Shown here: positions 44,988-53,832 of the stretch, one piece after another
Layout of the letters: every line of letters begins with the position of its first letter
Numbering within the stretch: the first letter of the stretch is position 1
NCBI GenBank assembly: GCA_036340215.1
Contig: JAYYZF010000006.1
Coordinates: 6,545-70,544 of the forward strand
Direction: 5' to 3'
Origin: JABJPE01 sp036340215
Lineage (GTDB): Bacteria > Pseudomonadota > Gammaproteobacteria > Comchoanobacterales > Comchoanobacteraceae
DNA: 64,000 nucleotides
The notes under the pieces: model-generated
Told to the model about the DNA's origin: nothing
The model's database searches: none
What the model saw: only the letters and a program-made list of their open reading frames with translations
Program-made: the position numbers and the translations under genes

Positions 44988-45422
44988 ATGAATTACGAAC
45001 CAAAACAAATTGAAGAATTAGCCGAATTACTAGATAAATGTAAACTTACCGAGATAGAAGTTAAGTCAAAAGATAACTTAATTAGGGTAAGTCGCCAAGC
45101 ATCAAATACTAGTACTGTCACAACTGTATCCCATGAAATGAGTAAACCTAAGGAAAACTTAGTAAAAGACCAAGAGCAAACTGGAACTATCATAAAATCT
45201 CCTATGGTCGGAACCGTTTATCTCAGTCCAGCGCCAGATGCAAAGCCATTTGTTAAAGTTGGCACTAAGGTAAAAAAAGGAGACGTACTTTGCTTGATCG
45301 AGGCAATGAAGATGTTTAACAAGATAAAAGCTGAAAAATCAGGCGTAATAATGAAAGTGCTAGCGCAAAACGAACATCCAATTGAGTTTGGCAGTAAATT
45401 ATTTGTCATAGACGAGAGCTAA
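44988..45422 (+). CDS. accB: Biotin carboxyl carrier protein of acetyl-CoA carboxylase
   Basis: 144 residues (E. coli 156). The biotin Lys lies in IEAMKMFNKI; the upstream SPMVGTVYLSPAPDAKPFV thumb region is present. It carries CO2 between AccC and AccAD in fatty-acid synthesis. Nine bases after aroQ; accC follows after one base. Confidence 0.96.
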   Translation: MNYEPKQIEELAELLDKCKLTEIEVKSKDNLIRVSRQASNTSTVTTVSHEMSKPKENLVKDQEQTGTIIKSPMVGTVYLSPAPDAKPFVKVGTKVKKGDVLCLIEAMKMFNKIKAEKSGVIMKVLAQNEHPIEFGSKLFVIDES

Positions 45423-45423
45423 A

Positions 45424-46767
45424 ATGATCAGAAAAATACTTATAGCTAACCGCGGTGAAATAGCGCTACGTGTCCAACGAGCATGTAAAGATCTTGGGAT
45501 AAAAACTGTGGCTATATACTCAAGTGCAGACTCTGAATTAATGCATGTGAAGTTAGCCGATGAAGCTGTTTGCATTGGCCCTGCAAACCCATTACAAAGC
45601 TATCTAAATATTCCTGCAATACTCAGTGCTGCTGAGATAACAAATGTTGATGCGATTCATCCAGGTTACGGGTTTCTATCGGAAAATATGCAATTTGCTG
45701 AGCAAGTTGAAAACAGTGGCTTTATATTCATAGGCCCTACCGCTAGGGTTATCGAAAAAATGGGTGATAAACTTAACGCTATTTCATTCATGCAGAATGC
45801 TGGTGTGCCATGCGTGCCTGGCTCAGGAAAAAGCTTAGGTAACAATGATAAAAATAACCTACAAATTGCTGAAAAAATTGGTTATCCAGTTTTAATCAAG
45901 GCTTCTGGAGGAGGTGGTGGCAGAGGAATGCACGTTGTATATGAAAGCAAGGAACTTTGTAGCGCCATAAAAACAACAAAAGCAGAAGCAAAAGCTGCAT
46001 TCAATAATGATGAAGTTTACATGGAAAAATTCCTAACTAAGCCCCGCCATATAGAAATACAAGTTCTAGCAGATAACCACGGCAATGTAATTCATCTTGG
46101 AGAACGTGATTGCTCTATGCAAAGACGTCATCAAAAGGTTTTGGAGGAAGCAACAGCATTTAGTATTGATGATGATATCCGGGGGAAAATTGGCGAGATA
46201 TGTACCAATGCATGTAAGAAGTTAGGCTATAGAGGAGCTGGAACCTTTGAGTTCCTTTTCGAGAATGGTGAATTTTACTTTATAGAAATGAACACCAGAG
46301 TGCAAGTAGAACATCCAGTAACTGAAATGGTGACAGGTATAGATATCGTTAGAGAGCAAATTTTAGTAGCCTCAGGTAAAGAACTTAGTAAGAAGCAAAG
46401 TGAAATACAGTTTAAAGGACATGCCATTGAGTGTAGGATAAATGCCGAAGATGCTAAAACTTTCATACCTAGTCCCGGCAAAATTACAATGTTTCATCCT
46501 CCAGGAGGTTTTGGTGTACGCTTTGATTCACACATTTATAACAGCTATACCGTACCCCATAATTATGACTCAATGATTGCTAAGTTAATTTGCTTTGCTG
46601 AAACTAGAGAGCTCGCCATATTGAAAACGTCGAATGCCCTAGATGAGTTAATAGTTGACGGCATTTCAACTAATATTAATTTACATAAAAAAATTCTAAA
46701 AAGTGAGACTTTCATTTCTGGAAGACATAATATTCATAGCCTTGAAAAGCTAATACACTCCCAGTAA
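45424..46767 (+). CDS. accC: Biotin carboxylase subunit of acetyl-CoA carboxylase
   Basis: 447 residues. ATP-grasp glycine loop ASGGGGGRGMHVV, NRGEIALRVQRACKDLGI at the N-terminus, GERDCSMQRRHQKVLEEAT, and FIEMNTRVQVEHPVTE are all conserved. It carboxylates biotin on AccB. Coupled to accB by near-contact of stop and start. Confidence 0.97.
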   Translation: MIRKILIANRGEIALRVQRACKDLGIKTVAIYSSADSELMHVKLADEAVCIGPANPLQSYLNIPAILSAAEITNVDAIHPGYGFLSENMQFAEQVENSGFIFIGPTARVIEKMGDKLNAISFMQNAGVPCVPGSGKSLGNNDKNNLQIAEKIGYPVLIKASGGGGGRGMHVVYESKELCSAIKTTKAEAKAAFNNDEVYMEKFLTKPRHIEIQVLADNHGNVIHLGERDCSMQRRHQKVLEEATAFSIDDDIRGKIGEICTNACKKLGYRGAGTFEFLFENGEFYFIEMNTRVQVEHPVTEMVTGIDIVREQILVASGKELSKKQSEIQFKGHAIECRINAEDAKTFIPSPGKITMFHPPGGFGVRFDSHIYNSYTVPHNYDSMIAKLICFAETRELAILKTSNALDELIVDGISTNINLHKKILKSETFISGRHNIHSLEKLIHSQ

Positions 46768-46771
46768 AGTC

Positions 46772-46800
46772 TTGACAAAAAAGAATAAATTATGTAATGT
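46772..46800 (+). promoter_or_regulatory. Likely promoter of the membrane-protein gene at 46823
   Basis: TTGACA (46772-46777), a 17-base spacer and TAATGT (46795-46800). No PmrA-type box is present, unlike the paralogue at 48234. Confidence 0.55.
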
Positions 46801-46822
46801 TATTATAAAATAAGGCCAAAAT

Positions 46823-48142
46823 ATGTCACAAGAAGTATTTGATAAACCACCTCTAATTTTCTATACCATAAGCTACGTTGCTGCTTTCATTATAGGTATT
46901 GATTGTGCCATTAATGCTTATTATTACCTAAGCATCCTACCAGTATGGTTAAGCTTTATGTCAAATATATATGTGGTATCTTGCTGTGCAGCGGCTGGAT
47001 TTATCTTAAACTTCATCTTGTATAAAAAAGATTTTCCTGAGCAATTTTACCGCCTTTTTCAACAACTTTTTGGCAAAACAGGAACTAAAAAAAAGCTGAG
47101 TGTAAATGAATTATCTTTTACACTTATTTCAGAGCTTGTCGCTATTTCAAGTGCTTTTATCATGTTTTGCTTCACACTAAATAGCTATAAGCAACTTGCT
47201 TTAGCACATATATCAGCACCTATAATGATAATACTTGCACTATCATATGCGATTGGCACTTATGGGCTGTTACGTAAAGCTATCAACCGTGAAGACTTCA
47301 ATCATGATATAAAACTGATCTTCAAGAATGGTAAAAAGTCAAGTAGAAAAAATATTATGAATATTTTACTTACTTTTACACTTACAACAATTCTAGCCAC
47401 AGCTACGTGGTTTACAATACTTACTTTTCAAAGTGGTTCTTTGAGCATATTAGGCTCATCTATAATCATACAAAGACTTGTTGATATTACTAGCGCCCTT
47501 ATTTGGATTGGAGAAATATTTTTTGTTTTCAGTGCCTCAACATACATAGTAAATTTACTTACAAGCGAGAGAGACTCACAAAAAAATATAAATTATACGC
47601 TTTTCGCTACATTTATGTTACTAGCAGTCTTAAATGCTCTAGGAAACGCCGCTGTCACAATAGCCAGTAGCTCTAGCCTCGGAATGATTTTAGGTCCCCT
47701 AGGAGCTATATTATCATTTTGTAGCATGTTTGGAGCTAGTATGGAAATTAGTACTTTAAGTGACATCTCAAATGAAACTCCGGAACTTGAAAAGAAAAAT
47801 AATACGGAGAATTTTCACGCCTTTAGAGACTCTACACTTGCTATAATCTCTATTTTTTCAGGCTGGGTTTTAAGTGAGTTTTCACCAACTCTAATTGCAA
47901 ATAATATATTGTTAAGCAAAGCTTTCCTGGGAGTGTCTTTTGTAATGTTACTTATTACCGTATACTACTTATTTTATTTTTTTGAACTATGTTCCACACC
48001 ACCTCAGCAAAATACTCTTCATTCTCCTGACTACGCTGATACTAGTTCTTTGGCTACCGGAAAATTACAACCATCAAATATTAGCAAGAAGACAAAAGGT
48101 ATTGATGGAGCAAATCCAGGCATTCTAAAAAGTTTAGGTTAA
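46823..48142 (+). CDS. Unknown polytopic membrane protein (paralogue of the next gene)
   Basis: 439 residues with about nine or ten hydrophobic helices and a hydrophilic tail of some 45 residues. No known family recognised. It shares three spaced motifs with the following gene: GIDCAINA (25-32), an AGFILNFILY plus FPE segment near 56-75, and LNALGNAAVT near 273. The Cys within the first helix is conserved in both. Hydrophilic loops are short except around residues 75-95 and 165-180. Possible roles are a transporter or an effector that inserts into host membranes; the sequence does not decide. Confidence 0.75.
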   Translation: MSQEVFDKPPLIFYTISYVAAFIIGIDCAINAYYYLSILPVWLSFMSNIYVVSCCAAAGFILNFILYKKDFPEQFYRLFQQLFGKTGTKKKLSVNELSFTLISELVAISSAFIMFCFTLNSYKQLALAHISAPIMIILALSYAIGTYGLLRKAINREDFNHDIKLIFKNGKKSSRKNIMNILLTFTLTTILATATWFTILTFQSGSLSILGSSIIIQRLVDITSALIWIGEIFFVFSASTYIVNLLTSERDSQKNINYTLFATFMLLAVLNALGNAAVTIASSSSLGMILGPLGAILSFCSMFGASMEISTLSDISNETPELEKKNNTENFHAFRDSTLAIISIFSGWVLSEFSPTLIANNILLSKAFLGVSFVMLLITVYYLFYFFELCSTPPQQNTLHSPDYADTSSLATGKLQPSNISKKTKGIDGANPGILKSLG

Positions 48143-48167
48143 AAATCTATTATTTTTACTTCTATCA

Positions 48168-48200
48168 CTTAAGAAAACTTTAAGTAAAAAATGTTATAAT
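48168..48200 (+). promoter_or_regulatory. PmrA-box-like promoter of the gene at 48234
   Basis: CTTAAG (48168-48173), N5, TTTAAG (48179-48184), ten bases, TATAAT (48195-48200). Same order and spacing as 29642-29674. Matches YTTAAK-N5-YTTAAK. Confidence 0.7.
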
Positions 48201-48233
48201 AATTATAACATAATAATATTTAAAGGATAAAAA

Positions 48234-49607
48234 GTGGCAAAAACTAATATACATTGGTCGTATTACACATTTGGCTTCGTATCAGCAATTATAATAGGTA
48301 TTGACTGCGCTATTAACGCTGCTTTTTACATGTCCATGATGGGAGGATTATATGCAATCCCGGTTCTAATAGTATTTGCAGCATTAGCAGGACTAATTCT
48401 TAATGCAATACTTTATGCTAACGATCTTCCAGAATCATTAGCAAAACTAGATGAAAATCTCAATGAATTTGCAAAAAATGAATTTAGTTTTAATGCCCTA
48501 TTAGAAGCTTTAAAAACAAATACACCTTTAGAAAACACCAAATTAATTACAAAGAACTTATTTTTGCTATCAAAAGAAGTCATAGCTCTTGCAAGTGGAA
48601 TAGTTATTGGTTTGTTTACTTATGATGCTTACCTTGGCATGGCATTAACTTTTATGAATGGACCTCTTATAGTTATTTTCTGCCTTGCATATGTAGTTGG
48701 AACTTATGCTTTAGTTAGAACATCTCTTAACCCTGAGTATGCAGATGGTGAGACAACTTATTCAAAATTATTAGAACTACGAATCTCAGGGGTAATAATT
48801 ACTTTTATTTTAACTGCAGTAATGATTACAGCAACATATTGGACTATGTTAACCTTTTTCGGTGGTGCAGTCAGTGCAGCTACTACAATATCTCCTATAC
48901 TCGGACCAGTAATACCTATATTGTTTGCGCTTCTTTTAATTGGTGAAACTGTGTTTTCTACAAAAACTGCAATCTGGTTAGGACACAAAATTCAAAACTT
49001 CTGTGATGGAGTGAAAATAAATAAAGAGAAATATTCATTCAGAAATTTATTTCTTCATCTCATGACAATTTTAAATGCTATTGGAAACGCAGCAATAACT
49101 GCTGCTGGCTCAACAAAAGTTGCAGGCACATTTGGCTTTGTTCTTTCTTTTGGAGTGATGTACAAATCTTGCCATGAAATAGATATAGATGATGAAGAGT
49201 TAGAAAAATCTGAAAAAGAAAAAATTAAAAAATCAATGAAAATAGCAACATTTATTTGCTTTAGTATTACAGCAATCTGGCTATCATATAACTTTCTAAC
49301 CCCATTGTTAGTAACGATTGGTGTCTTAAATCCAGCACTAACATCAATATTAATTGCAATAACGATTATTTGCACAGTAGCTCTTGTAACTAATATTCTG
49401 AGTAGTAATAGAAAGCCAGCTAACGGTAGCAATGATACCCCTATTGTAATATCAGCATGTAAAAATTACTTAAATACTGATGGAGCAACTATGAATCACC
49501 CTACTGAGAAAAAATTTGGTCCAACTGCTACTGAAAAAATAGAACTAAAACATGAGGCTGATGATAGCGATCAAAACCAAAATAACCGTACTATAAAGAA
49601 GCTTTAG
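48234..49607 (+). CDS. Unknown polytopic membrane protein with PmrA-type promoter
   Basis: 457 residues starting at GTG with AAAGGA before it. About ten hydrophobic helices and a charged C-terminal tail rich in acidic residues (TEKIELKHEADDSDQNQ), which would fit, but does not prove, a Dot/Icm secretion signal. Shares GIDCAINA (22-29), AGLILNAILY plus LPE, and LNAIGNAAIT with the preceding paralogue. Function unknown. Alone of the pair it has a perfect-spacing PmrA-type box and consensus -10, so the duplicates are probably expressed differently. Confidence 0.75.
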   Translation: MAKTNIHWSYYTFGFVSAIIIGIDCAINAAFYMSMMGGLYAIPVLIVFAALAGLILNAILYANDLPESLAKLDENLNEFAKNEFSFNALLEALKTNTPLENTKLITKNLFLLSKEVIALASGIVIGLFTYDAYLGMALTFMNGPLIVIFCLAYVVGTYALVRTSLNPEYADGETTYSKLLELRISGVIITFILTAVMITATYWTMLTFFGGAVSAATTISPILGPVIPILFALLLIGETVFSTKTAIWLGHKIQNFCDGVKINKEKYSFRNLFLHLMTILNAIGNAAITAAGSTKVAGTFGFVLSFGVMYKSCHEIDIDDEELEKSEKEKIKKSMKIATFICFSITAIWLSYNFLTPLLVTIGVLNPALTSILIAITIICTVALVTNILSSNRKPANGSNDTPIVISACKNYLNTDGATMNHPTEKKFGPTATEKIELKHEADDSDQNQNNRTIKKL

Positions 49608-49617
49608 AAAAAATCTA

Positions 49618-50106
49618 TTACAAGAAATACTTGATTAAGATCAGGAAAGCAATAGAAAATACTGCTGCAACTATATCATCCAGGACAATACCAAAACCAC
49701 CAGATATGTTTTTATCGAACCAACATATTGGCCATGGTTTAAAAATATCGAATAATCTGAAGACCAGAAATGCGGCAACTATCCAAATTGCTGAATTTGG
49801 AATAAAACATAAAACAAGTAAATAGCCAACCACTTCATCACAAACAATCGACTCATGGTCATGAACTCCTAAAGCTGTAGACGTATAACCACAAGCAAAA
49901 ATACTAAATAAAGTTAAGAATAGAAGCATAAATAAATATATCTGGGTATTATAATTTTGCATGAAGAGAAAAAATGGTAACGCCACCAAAGTGCCCCAAG
50001 TACCAGGTGCTTTTGGTAGGAAACCTGCACCAAAACCAAAGCTGAAAGCATGGATCGGATTTTTTAGAAGCTGATATTTTCTTGAATTTAACAAATCATC
50101 TGCCAA
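49618..50106 (-). CDS. pgpA: Phosphatidylglycerophosphatase A
   Basis: 162 residues from a TTG with GGAGGAAT upstream. GFGAGFLPKAPGTWGTL, CDEVVGYLL, FRLFDIFKPWP and GIVLDDIVAAV carry the conserved acidic residues. It dephosphorylates phosphatidylglycerophosphate in the inner membrane. Starts one base after the thiL stop. Confidence 0.93.
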   Translation of the reverse strand: MADDLLNSRKYQLLKNPIHAFSFGFGAGFLPKAPGTWGTLVALPFFLFMQNYNTQIYLFMLLFLTLFSIFACGYTSTALGVHDHESIVCDEVVGYLLVLCFIPNSAIWIVAAFLVFRLFDIFKPWPICWFDKNISGGFGIVLDDIVAAVFSIAFLILIKYFL

Positions 50107-50107
50107 A

Positions 50108-51106
50108 CTAATATTCCTCCCCCTCTAATTCGTCTAAGATTGCGAAGTGATCATGATCTGGCCTCTTCACTAAGAATGGATCACCATGCTTATCAAATAC
50201 CCGTAAACCTGTAGTTGGAACAATCTCTCCTACACAAGAAACCTTAGTATTATAGAGTCGCGCGAAGTCATAAATGATGTTTACGTCATCTGGATTAACC
50301 ACTAAACATAGTTGGCAGTCGTCTGAGCCAGTAAAGGCGCATTGATAAGCAGCATTCCTCTCTATAATAGCAGTTATCTCAGGTGAAAGCGGTATTTTTT
50401 CCAACTCTATGTCAGCTCCTAAATTATGATGACTCAAAACTCTATCTAGATCTTGTGAAAAACCGGATAATATTTCAACACCAGCTGTAGCATACTTTCT
50501 AGCGGCAACTGCAAAATCAAGTGGTATTTGCGGGTGCATCAAACATTTTTCTAAGTACTGCGACGTAGTATCGTCATTTGGGATAGCTTGTAATATCCTT
50601 TTCAAAGCCAACCCTGAATCACCTAAAGTTCCAGTAACAAAAATTTTATCACCGACACTTATCTTGTTATCTCCAAGAGTAGATGTGTCAAAAGTAACTT
50701 GCCCCATAACACTTATAGCAATACTTCTCTTTCCAGTAACTAAGCTGCTTCCTACCAAACTACCACCATATTTTGTCATACAAGTTTCAAGACCAACAGA
50801 AAATGAACGTAACCATGATATATTTACACTAGGCATACTTATATTACATTGAAAACAAAGTGGAGTTGCTCCAAAAGCCATTAACTTACTGTAGCTAGTA
50901 ACCAAAGCTTTATAAGCTAAGTCATCTGAATTTATATTTGGAAGAAAATGCACCCCTTCGACAAGAGTAACCAAGGAGTTTACAATATTAGACTGCGCTG
51001 TAAAGTTCAACATAGTTGCAGCCTGATTATCGTAAGTTAAGAATTTTGTTTGTTTTCCCTGGTCTAAATTTGAAAAGCAACGTTTCAAAATACCTTCATA
51101 ACTCAT
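50108..51106 (-). CDS. thiL: ThiL-like protein (thiamine-monophosphate kinase family) with eroded active site
   Basis: 332 residues, co-linear with ThiL (LVEGVHFLP, DLAYKAL, GDKIFVTGTLGDSG, C-terminal DHDHFAI). But acidic ligands for Mg-ATP are changed against E. coli ThiL: GDD becomes YDN (26-27), STD becomes SLV (46), SDL becomes SKL (74), GGDT becomes GSSL (121), LSDGL becomes LSGF (214). GEDYEL becomes SDDCQL. The frame is intact, so it is expressed but probably not a normal kinase. It may retain binding or have a new role. Coupled between nusB and pgpA by one-base gaps. Confidence 0.85.
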   Translation of the reverse strand: MSYEGILKRCFSNLDQGKQTKFLTYDNQAATMLNFTAQSNIVNSLVTLVEGVHFLPNINSDDLAYKALVTSYSKLMAFGATPLCFQCNISMPSVNISWLRSFSVGLETCMTKYGGSLVGSSLVTGKRSIAISVMGQVTFDTSTLGDNKISVGDKIFVTGTLGDSGLALKRILQAIPNDDTTSQYLEKCLMHPQIPLDFAVAARKYATAGVEILSGFSQDLDRVLSHHNLGADIELEKIPLSPEITAIIERNAAYQCAFTGSDDCQLCLVVNPDDVNIIYDFARLYNTKVSCVGEIVPTTGLRVFDKHGDPFLVKRPDHDHFAILDELEGEEY

Positions 51107-51107
51107 A

Positions 51108-51551
51108 TTATTTACTACTCTCCTTCGCAGCTAGATATTCTAGTTCACGGTAATTTTTTGCTACAGCGTCCAAAATAGCATTTATATACCTATAACCCTC
51201 TGTAGTACCAAACTTCTTATTCAAACGTGTGGCTTGATCTATTGAAACTTTAAAGGGTATTTCATCAATATACATTAGTTCATATGAAGCTAAGCGCAAA
51301 ACAGCAAGCTCAACCTTAGTTAATTCTTGAATAGGTCTTTTTGAATAAGATCCTATAACCTTATCTATTTCTTCTAACTTATCGAAAATATTGTTTTTAA
51401 CACTTATGAAATATTTTTTATCATAACTTAAACTTTTTTCGTCGGTTATATCATCAATTTCTATGTTACGGTGCTCTTGGCTATAATCCCACTGAAAAAT
51501 CAATTTTATGAGAAGTTCACGCGCATTAGTTCTTTCTATCGCTTTACTCAT
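51108..51551 (-). CDS. nusB: Transcription antitermination factor NusB
   Basis: 147 residues from 51551 (MSKAIERTNARELLIKLIFQ). ARELLIKLIFQWDYS and KVSIDQATRLNKKFGTTEGY are typical. It binds boxA RNA with S10 (NusE) in rRNA antitermination. The ATG overlaps the nrdR end by eight bases. The rib genes that often sit between nrdR and nusB are missing. Confidence 0.94.
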   Translation of the reverse strand: MSKAIERTNARELLIKLIFQWDYSQEHRNIEIDDITDEKSLSYDKKYFISVKNNIFDKLEEIDKVIGSYSKRPIQELTKVELAVLRLASYELMYIDEIPFKVSIDQATRLNKKFGTTEGYRYINAILDAVAKNYRELEYLAAKESSK

Positions 51552-52026
51552 TAGCAAAATCCTTATCTGTGCTTTCCTGCATTTCCATACCAAGAACAAT
51601 TTTCTTAAATGCCTGTACATTTTGAAAAGACCTGTAGACTGACGCAAATCTAATATAAGCCACTTCATCTAATGGCCTTAATTCTGTTAAGGCAATATCT
51701 CCTATAACTTCAGAACAAATTTCACGCTCACCGATACTGTTGACACGGTGTAATATACTTGCTAGCAAGGATTCTAACTGTTCCTCAGAAATAGGCCTTT
51801 TTTCTAAAGCCCTACTCAAGCCATGACGAAGCTTCTCTTCATCGAATGGACATCTTCTACCATCTTTTTTTATAACTCTTGGCATCAATAGCTCAGCTGA
51901 TTCAAAAGTTGTATATCTCTCATGACAAGCTAAGCACTCTCGACGCCTGCGTACTTGAGCACCATCTGCAACAAGTCTTGAATCAATCACTTTTGTATCT
52001 TCAGCACCACAAAAAGGGCAATGCAT
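51544..52026 (-). CDS. nrdR: Transcriptional repressor NrdR
   Basis: 160 residues. N-terminal zinc ribbon CPFCGAEDTKVIDSR and CLACHERYTTFE, then an ATP-cone (VIKKDGRRCPFDEEKLRHGL). It represses ribonucleotide reductase genes when dATP is high. Follows glyA by 22 bases, the usual order. Confidence 0.97.
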   Translation of the reverse strand: MHCPFCGAEDTKVIDSRLVADGAQVRRRRECLACHERYTTFESAELLMPRVIKKDGRRCPFDEEKLRHGLSRALEKRPISEEQLESLLASILHRVNSIGEREICSEVIGDIALTELRPLDEVAYIRFASVYRSFQNVQAFKKIVLGMEMQESTDKDFANE

Positions 52027-52048
52027 ATAAGCTCCTAGTAGAATTTAG

Positions 52049-53305
52049 CTATTTGATATATACCGGAAATCGCGAGCAAAGAGAATTTACTTCTTCTAAT
52101 ATAGTTTTTTGTAGAAGTTCATCATCTTTGTTTAGCAATACCCTAGCAATCATATTTGCAACCTGCTTAACTTCGCTTACACCAAAGCCCCTGGTTGTTA
52201 TCGCCGGGGTTCCTATTCTAATACCACTGGTAATAAATGGCCCCCTGGTGTCATTTGGAATAGAGTTTTTATTTACTGTAATATTCGCTCGTCCAAGTAG
52301 TTCTTCAGCTTCCTTACCTGATATACTCTTATCAGTTAAATCCACAAGAAACATATGGTTATGAGTGCCGTTAGATACTACTTTGAAACCTAATTCCATT
52401 AATTCTAGTGCAAATGCTTGGGCATTTAGTAAAATTTGTTCTTGATATTTTTTGAAGTCTGGTAACATCGCCTCTTTAAATGCGATAGCCTTTGCAGCAA
52501 CAATATGTAAGAGAGGTCCACCCTGTAACATAGGAAAAACTGCAAAATTGAGTTTTTTTGCAAGCTCTGTAGTTTTTGCTACGATAATGCCACTCCGCGG
52601 ACCACGTAAAGTTTTATGCGTAGTTGAGGTAATCACATCAGCATAATCAATTGGTGAAGGATAAACTCCAGCTACAATCAAACCAGAAATATGAGCAATA
52701 TCAGCTAAAAGGTAAGCGCCTACACTATCTGCGACCTCGCGGAAACGAGCCCAGTCTATAAGGCCTGAGAAAGCTGAAAACCCAGCTATGATCAACTTTG
52801 GACGATGTTTTTCTGCCTGTTTAGCTAGTTCAACATAATCAATATCACCGGTTTCGGCATCAATACCATAAGTAACGCTTTTGTAAATCTTTCCAGAAAA
52901 ACTTACTTTTGCCCCATGAGTCAAGTGCCCTCCATGATCCAAACTCATACCCAACATAGTATCGCCTTGCTCTAGTAAAGCCATAAACACAGCCATATTG
53001 GCGGTTGAGCCTGAATGCGGCTGAACGTTTACATATTCAGCGCCAAAGAGCTTCTTGGCTCTCTCAATAGCAAGATCCTCAATCTGATCGACATATTCAC
53101 AACCACCATAATACCTGGCTCCTGGATAACCCTCGGCATATTTATTTGTAAGACAAGTCCCAGCAGCAGCCATAACTGCAGGACTAGCATAATTCTCTGA
53201 GGCAATTAACTCTATGTGCTGTTCTTGGCGCTTAATTTCTTTTACAAGAATCTTGGAAATCTCAGGATCTTGCTGCTCAATCAATTTTAAAGGATCTGTT
53301 ACCAT
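52049..53305 (-). CDS. glyA: Serine hydroxymethyltransferase
   Basis: 418 residues (E. coli 417). The PLP-lysine motif DVITSTTHKTLRGPRSG, and IELIASENYASPAVMAAAG and NVQPHSGSTANMAVF are conserved. It interconverts serine and glycine with tetrahydrofolate. A TATAAT sits at 53326-53331 before the gene. Confidence 0.98.
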   Translation of the reverse strand: MVTDPLKLIEQQDPEISKILVKEIKRQEQHIELIASENYASPAVMAAAGTCLTNKYAEGYPGARYYGGCEYVDQIEDLAIERAKKLFGAEYVNVQPHSGSTANMAVFMALLEQGDTMLGMSLDHGGHLTHGAKVSFSGKIYKSVTYGIDAETGDIDYVELAKQAEKHRPKLIIAGFSAFSGLIDWARFREVADSVGAYLLADIAHISGLIVAGVYPSPIDYADVITSTTHKTLRGPRSGIIVAKTTELAKKLNFAVFPMLQGGPLLHIVAAKAIAFKEAMLPDFKKYQEQILLNAQAFALELMELGFKVVSNGTHNHMFLVDLTDKSISGKEAEELLGRANITVNKNSIPNDTRGPFITSGIRIGTPAITTRGFGVSEVKQVANMIARVLLNKDDELLQKTILEEVNSLCSRFPVYIK

Positions 53306-53325
53306 ACGTGCCCCGTGTCGAAAAA

Positions 53326-53331
53326 ATTATA
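53326..53331 (-). promoter_or_regulatory. -10 element before glyA
   Basis: TATAAT on the minus strand, about 20 bases before the ATG, preceded by TG. No strong -35 seen. Confidence 0.4.
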
Positions 53332-53387
53332 CATACTATGTTTAAATTAGGTATATCTTACCTTAAAACTCAAGAAAAAAAAATTTT

Positions 53388-53816
53388 TTACTTTAATTTC
53401 TCGAAATAAGATGAAAGAGTTTGCCAGATTTGTTTTTTTATAGCTTTATTTGTAGCCACCATGCTTAACTCTGGAAAAACAAAAAGCCTGGTATTATTTC
53501 CTGAAACTTGCCATGGTCCGTCTAACAAAGATTCCTGCTCACAATCTATTTCAGTTAAAGAACTTGCGACATCTATCCCGAACATCAAGATGAAGTCATA
53601 AGAAAACTCTAAGTCATAATCCTTTTTTACTCGCAGGTTCAATGCAGAAAGCATTTTTTTTAACAATTCCCTGGTTTGATTGTTTATATCTGCAGAACCA
53701 ATTGCAAGCAACCCATTACAATTCCCAAATTTTAAACCGCAGAAGTTAGTTTTTACTGTGTCTTTAAACTGCCAAACATCTAGTTTGAAAAGGCTTAAAG
53801 TCCCTAAATCAATCAC
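53388..53816 (-). CDS. Possible DNA polymerase III psi-like (HolD-like) protein
   Basis: 142 residues from a GTG. No firm family match. The first part (LGTLSLFKLDVWQFKD) and the end (LFVFPELSMVATNKAIKKQI, then W and a helix) recall HolD-type small proteins, which end in a P-x-L...K-x-x-LW pattern and bind the chi subunit and clamp loader. This is a weak, pattern-based guess. It follows coaA by 16 bases. Confidence 0.4.
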   Translation of the reverse strand: MIDLGTLSLFKLDVWQFKDTVKTNFCGLKFGNCNGLLAIGSADINNQTRELLKKMLSALNLRVKKDYDLEFSYDFILMFGIDVASSLTEIDCEQESLLDGPWQVSGNNTRLFVFPELSMVATNKAIKKQIWQTLSSYFEKLK

Positions 53817-53832
53817 TATTTTTTCTCCATCA

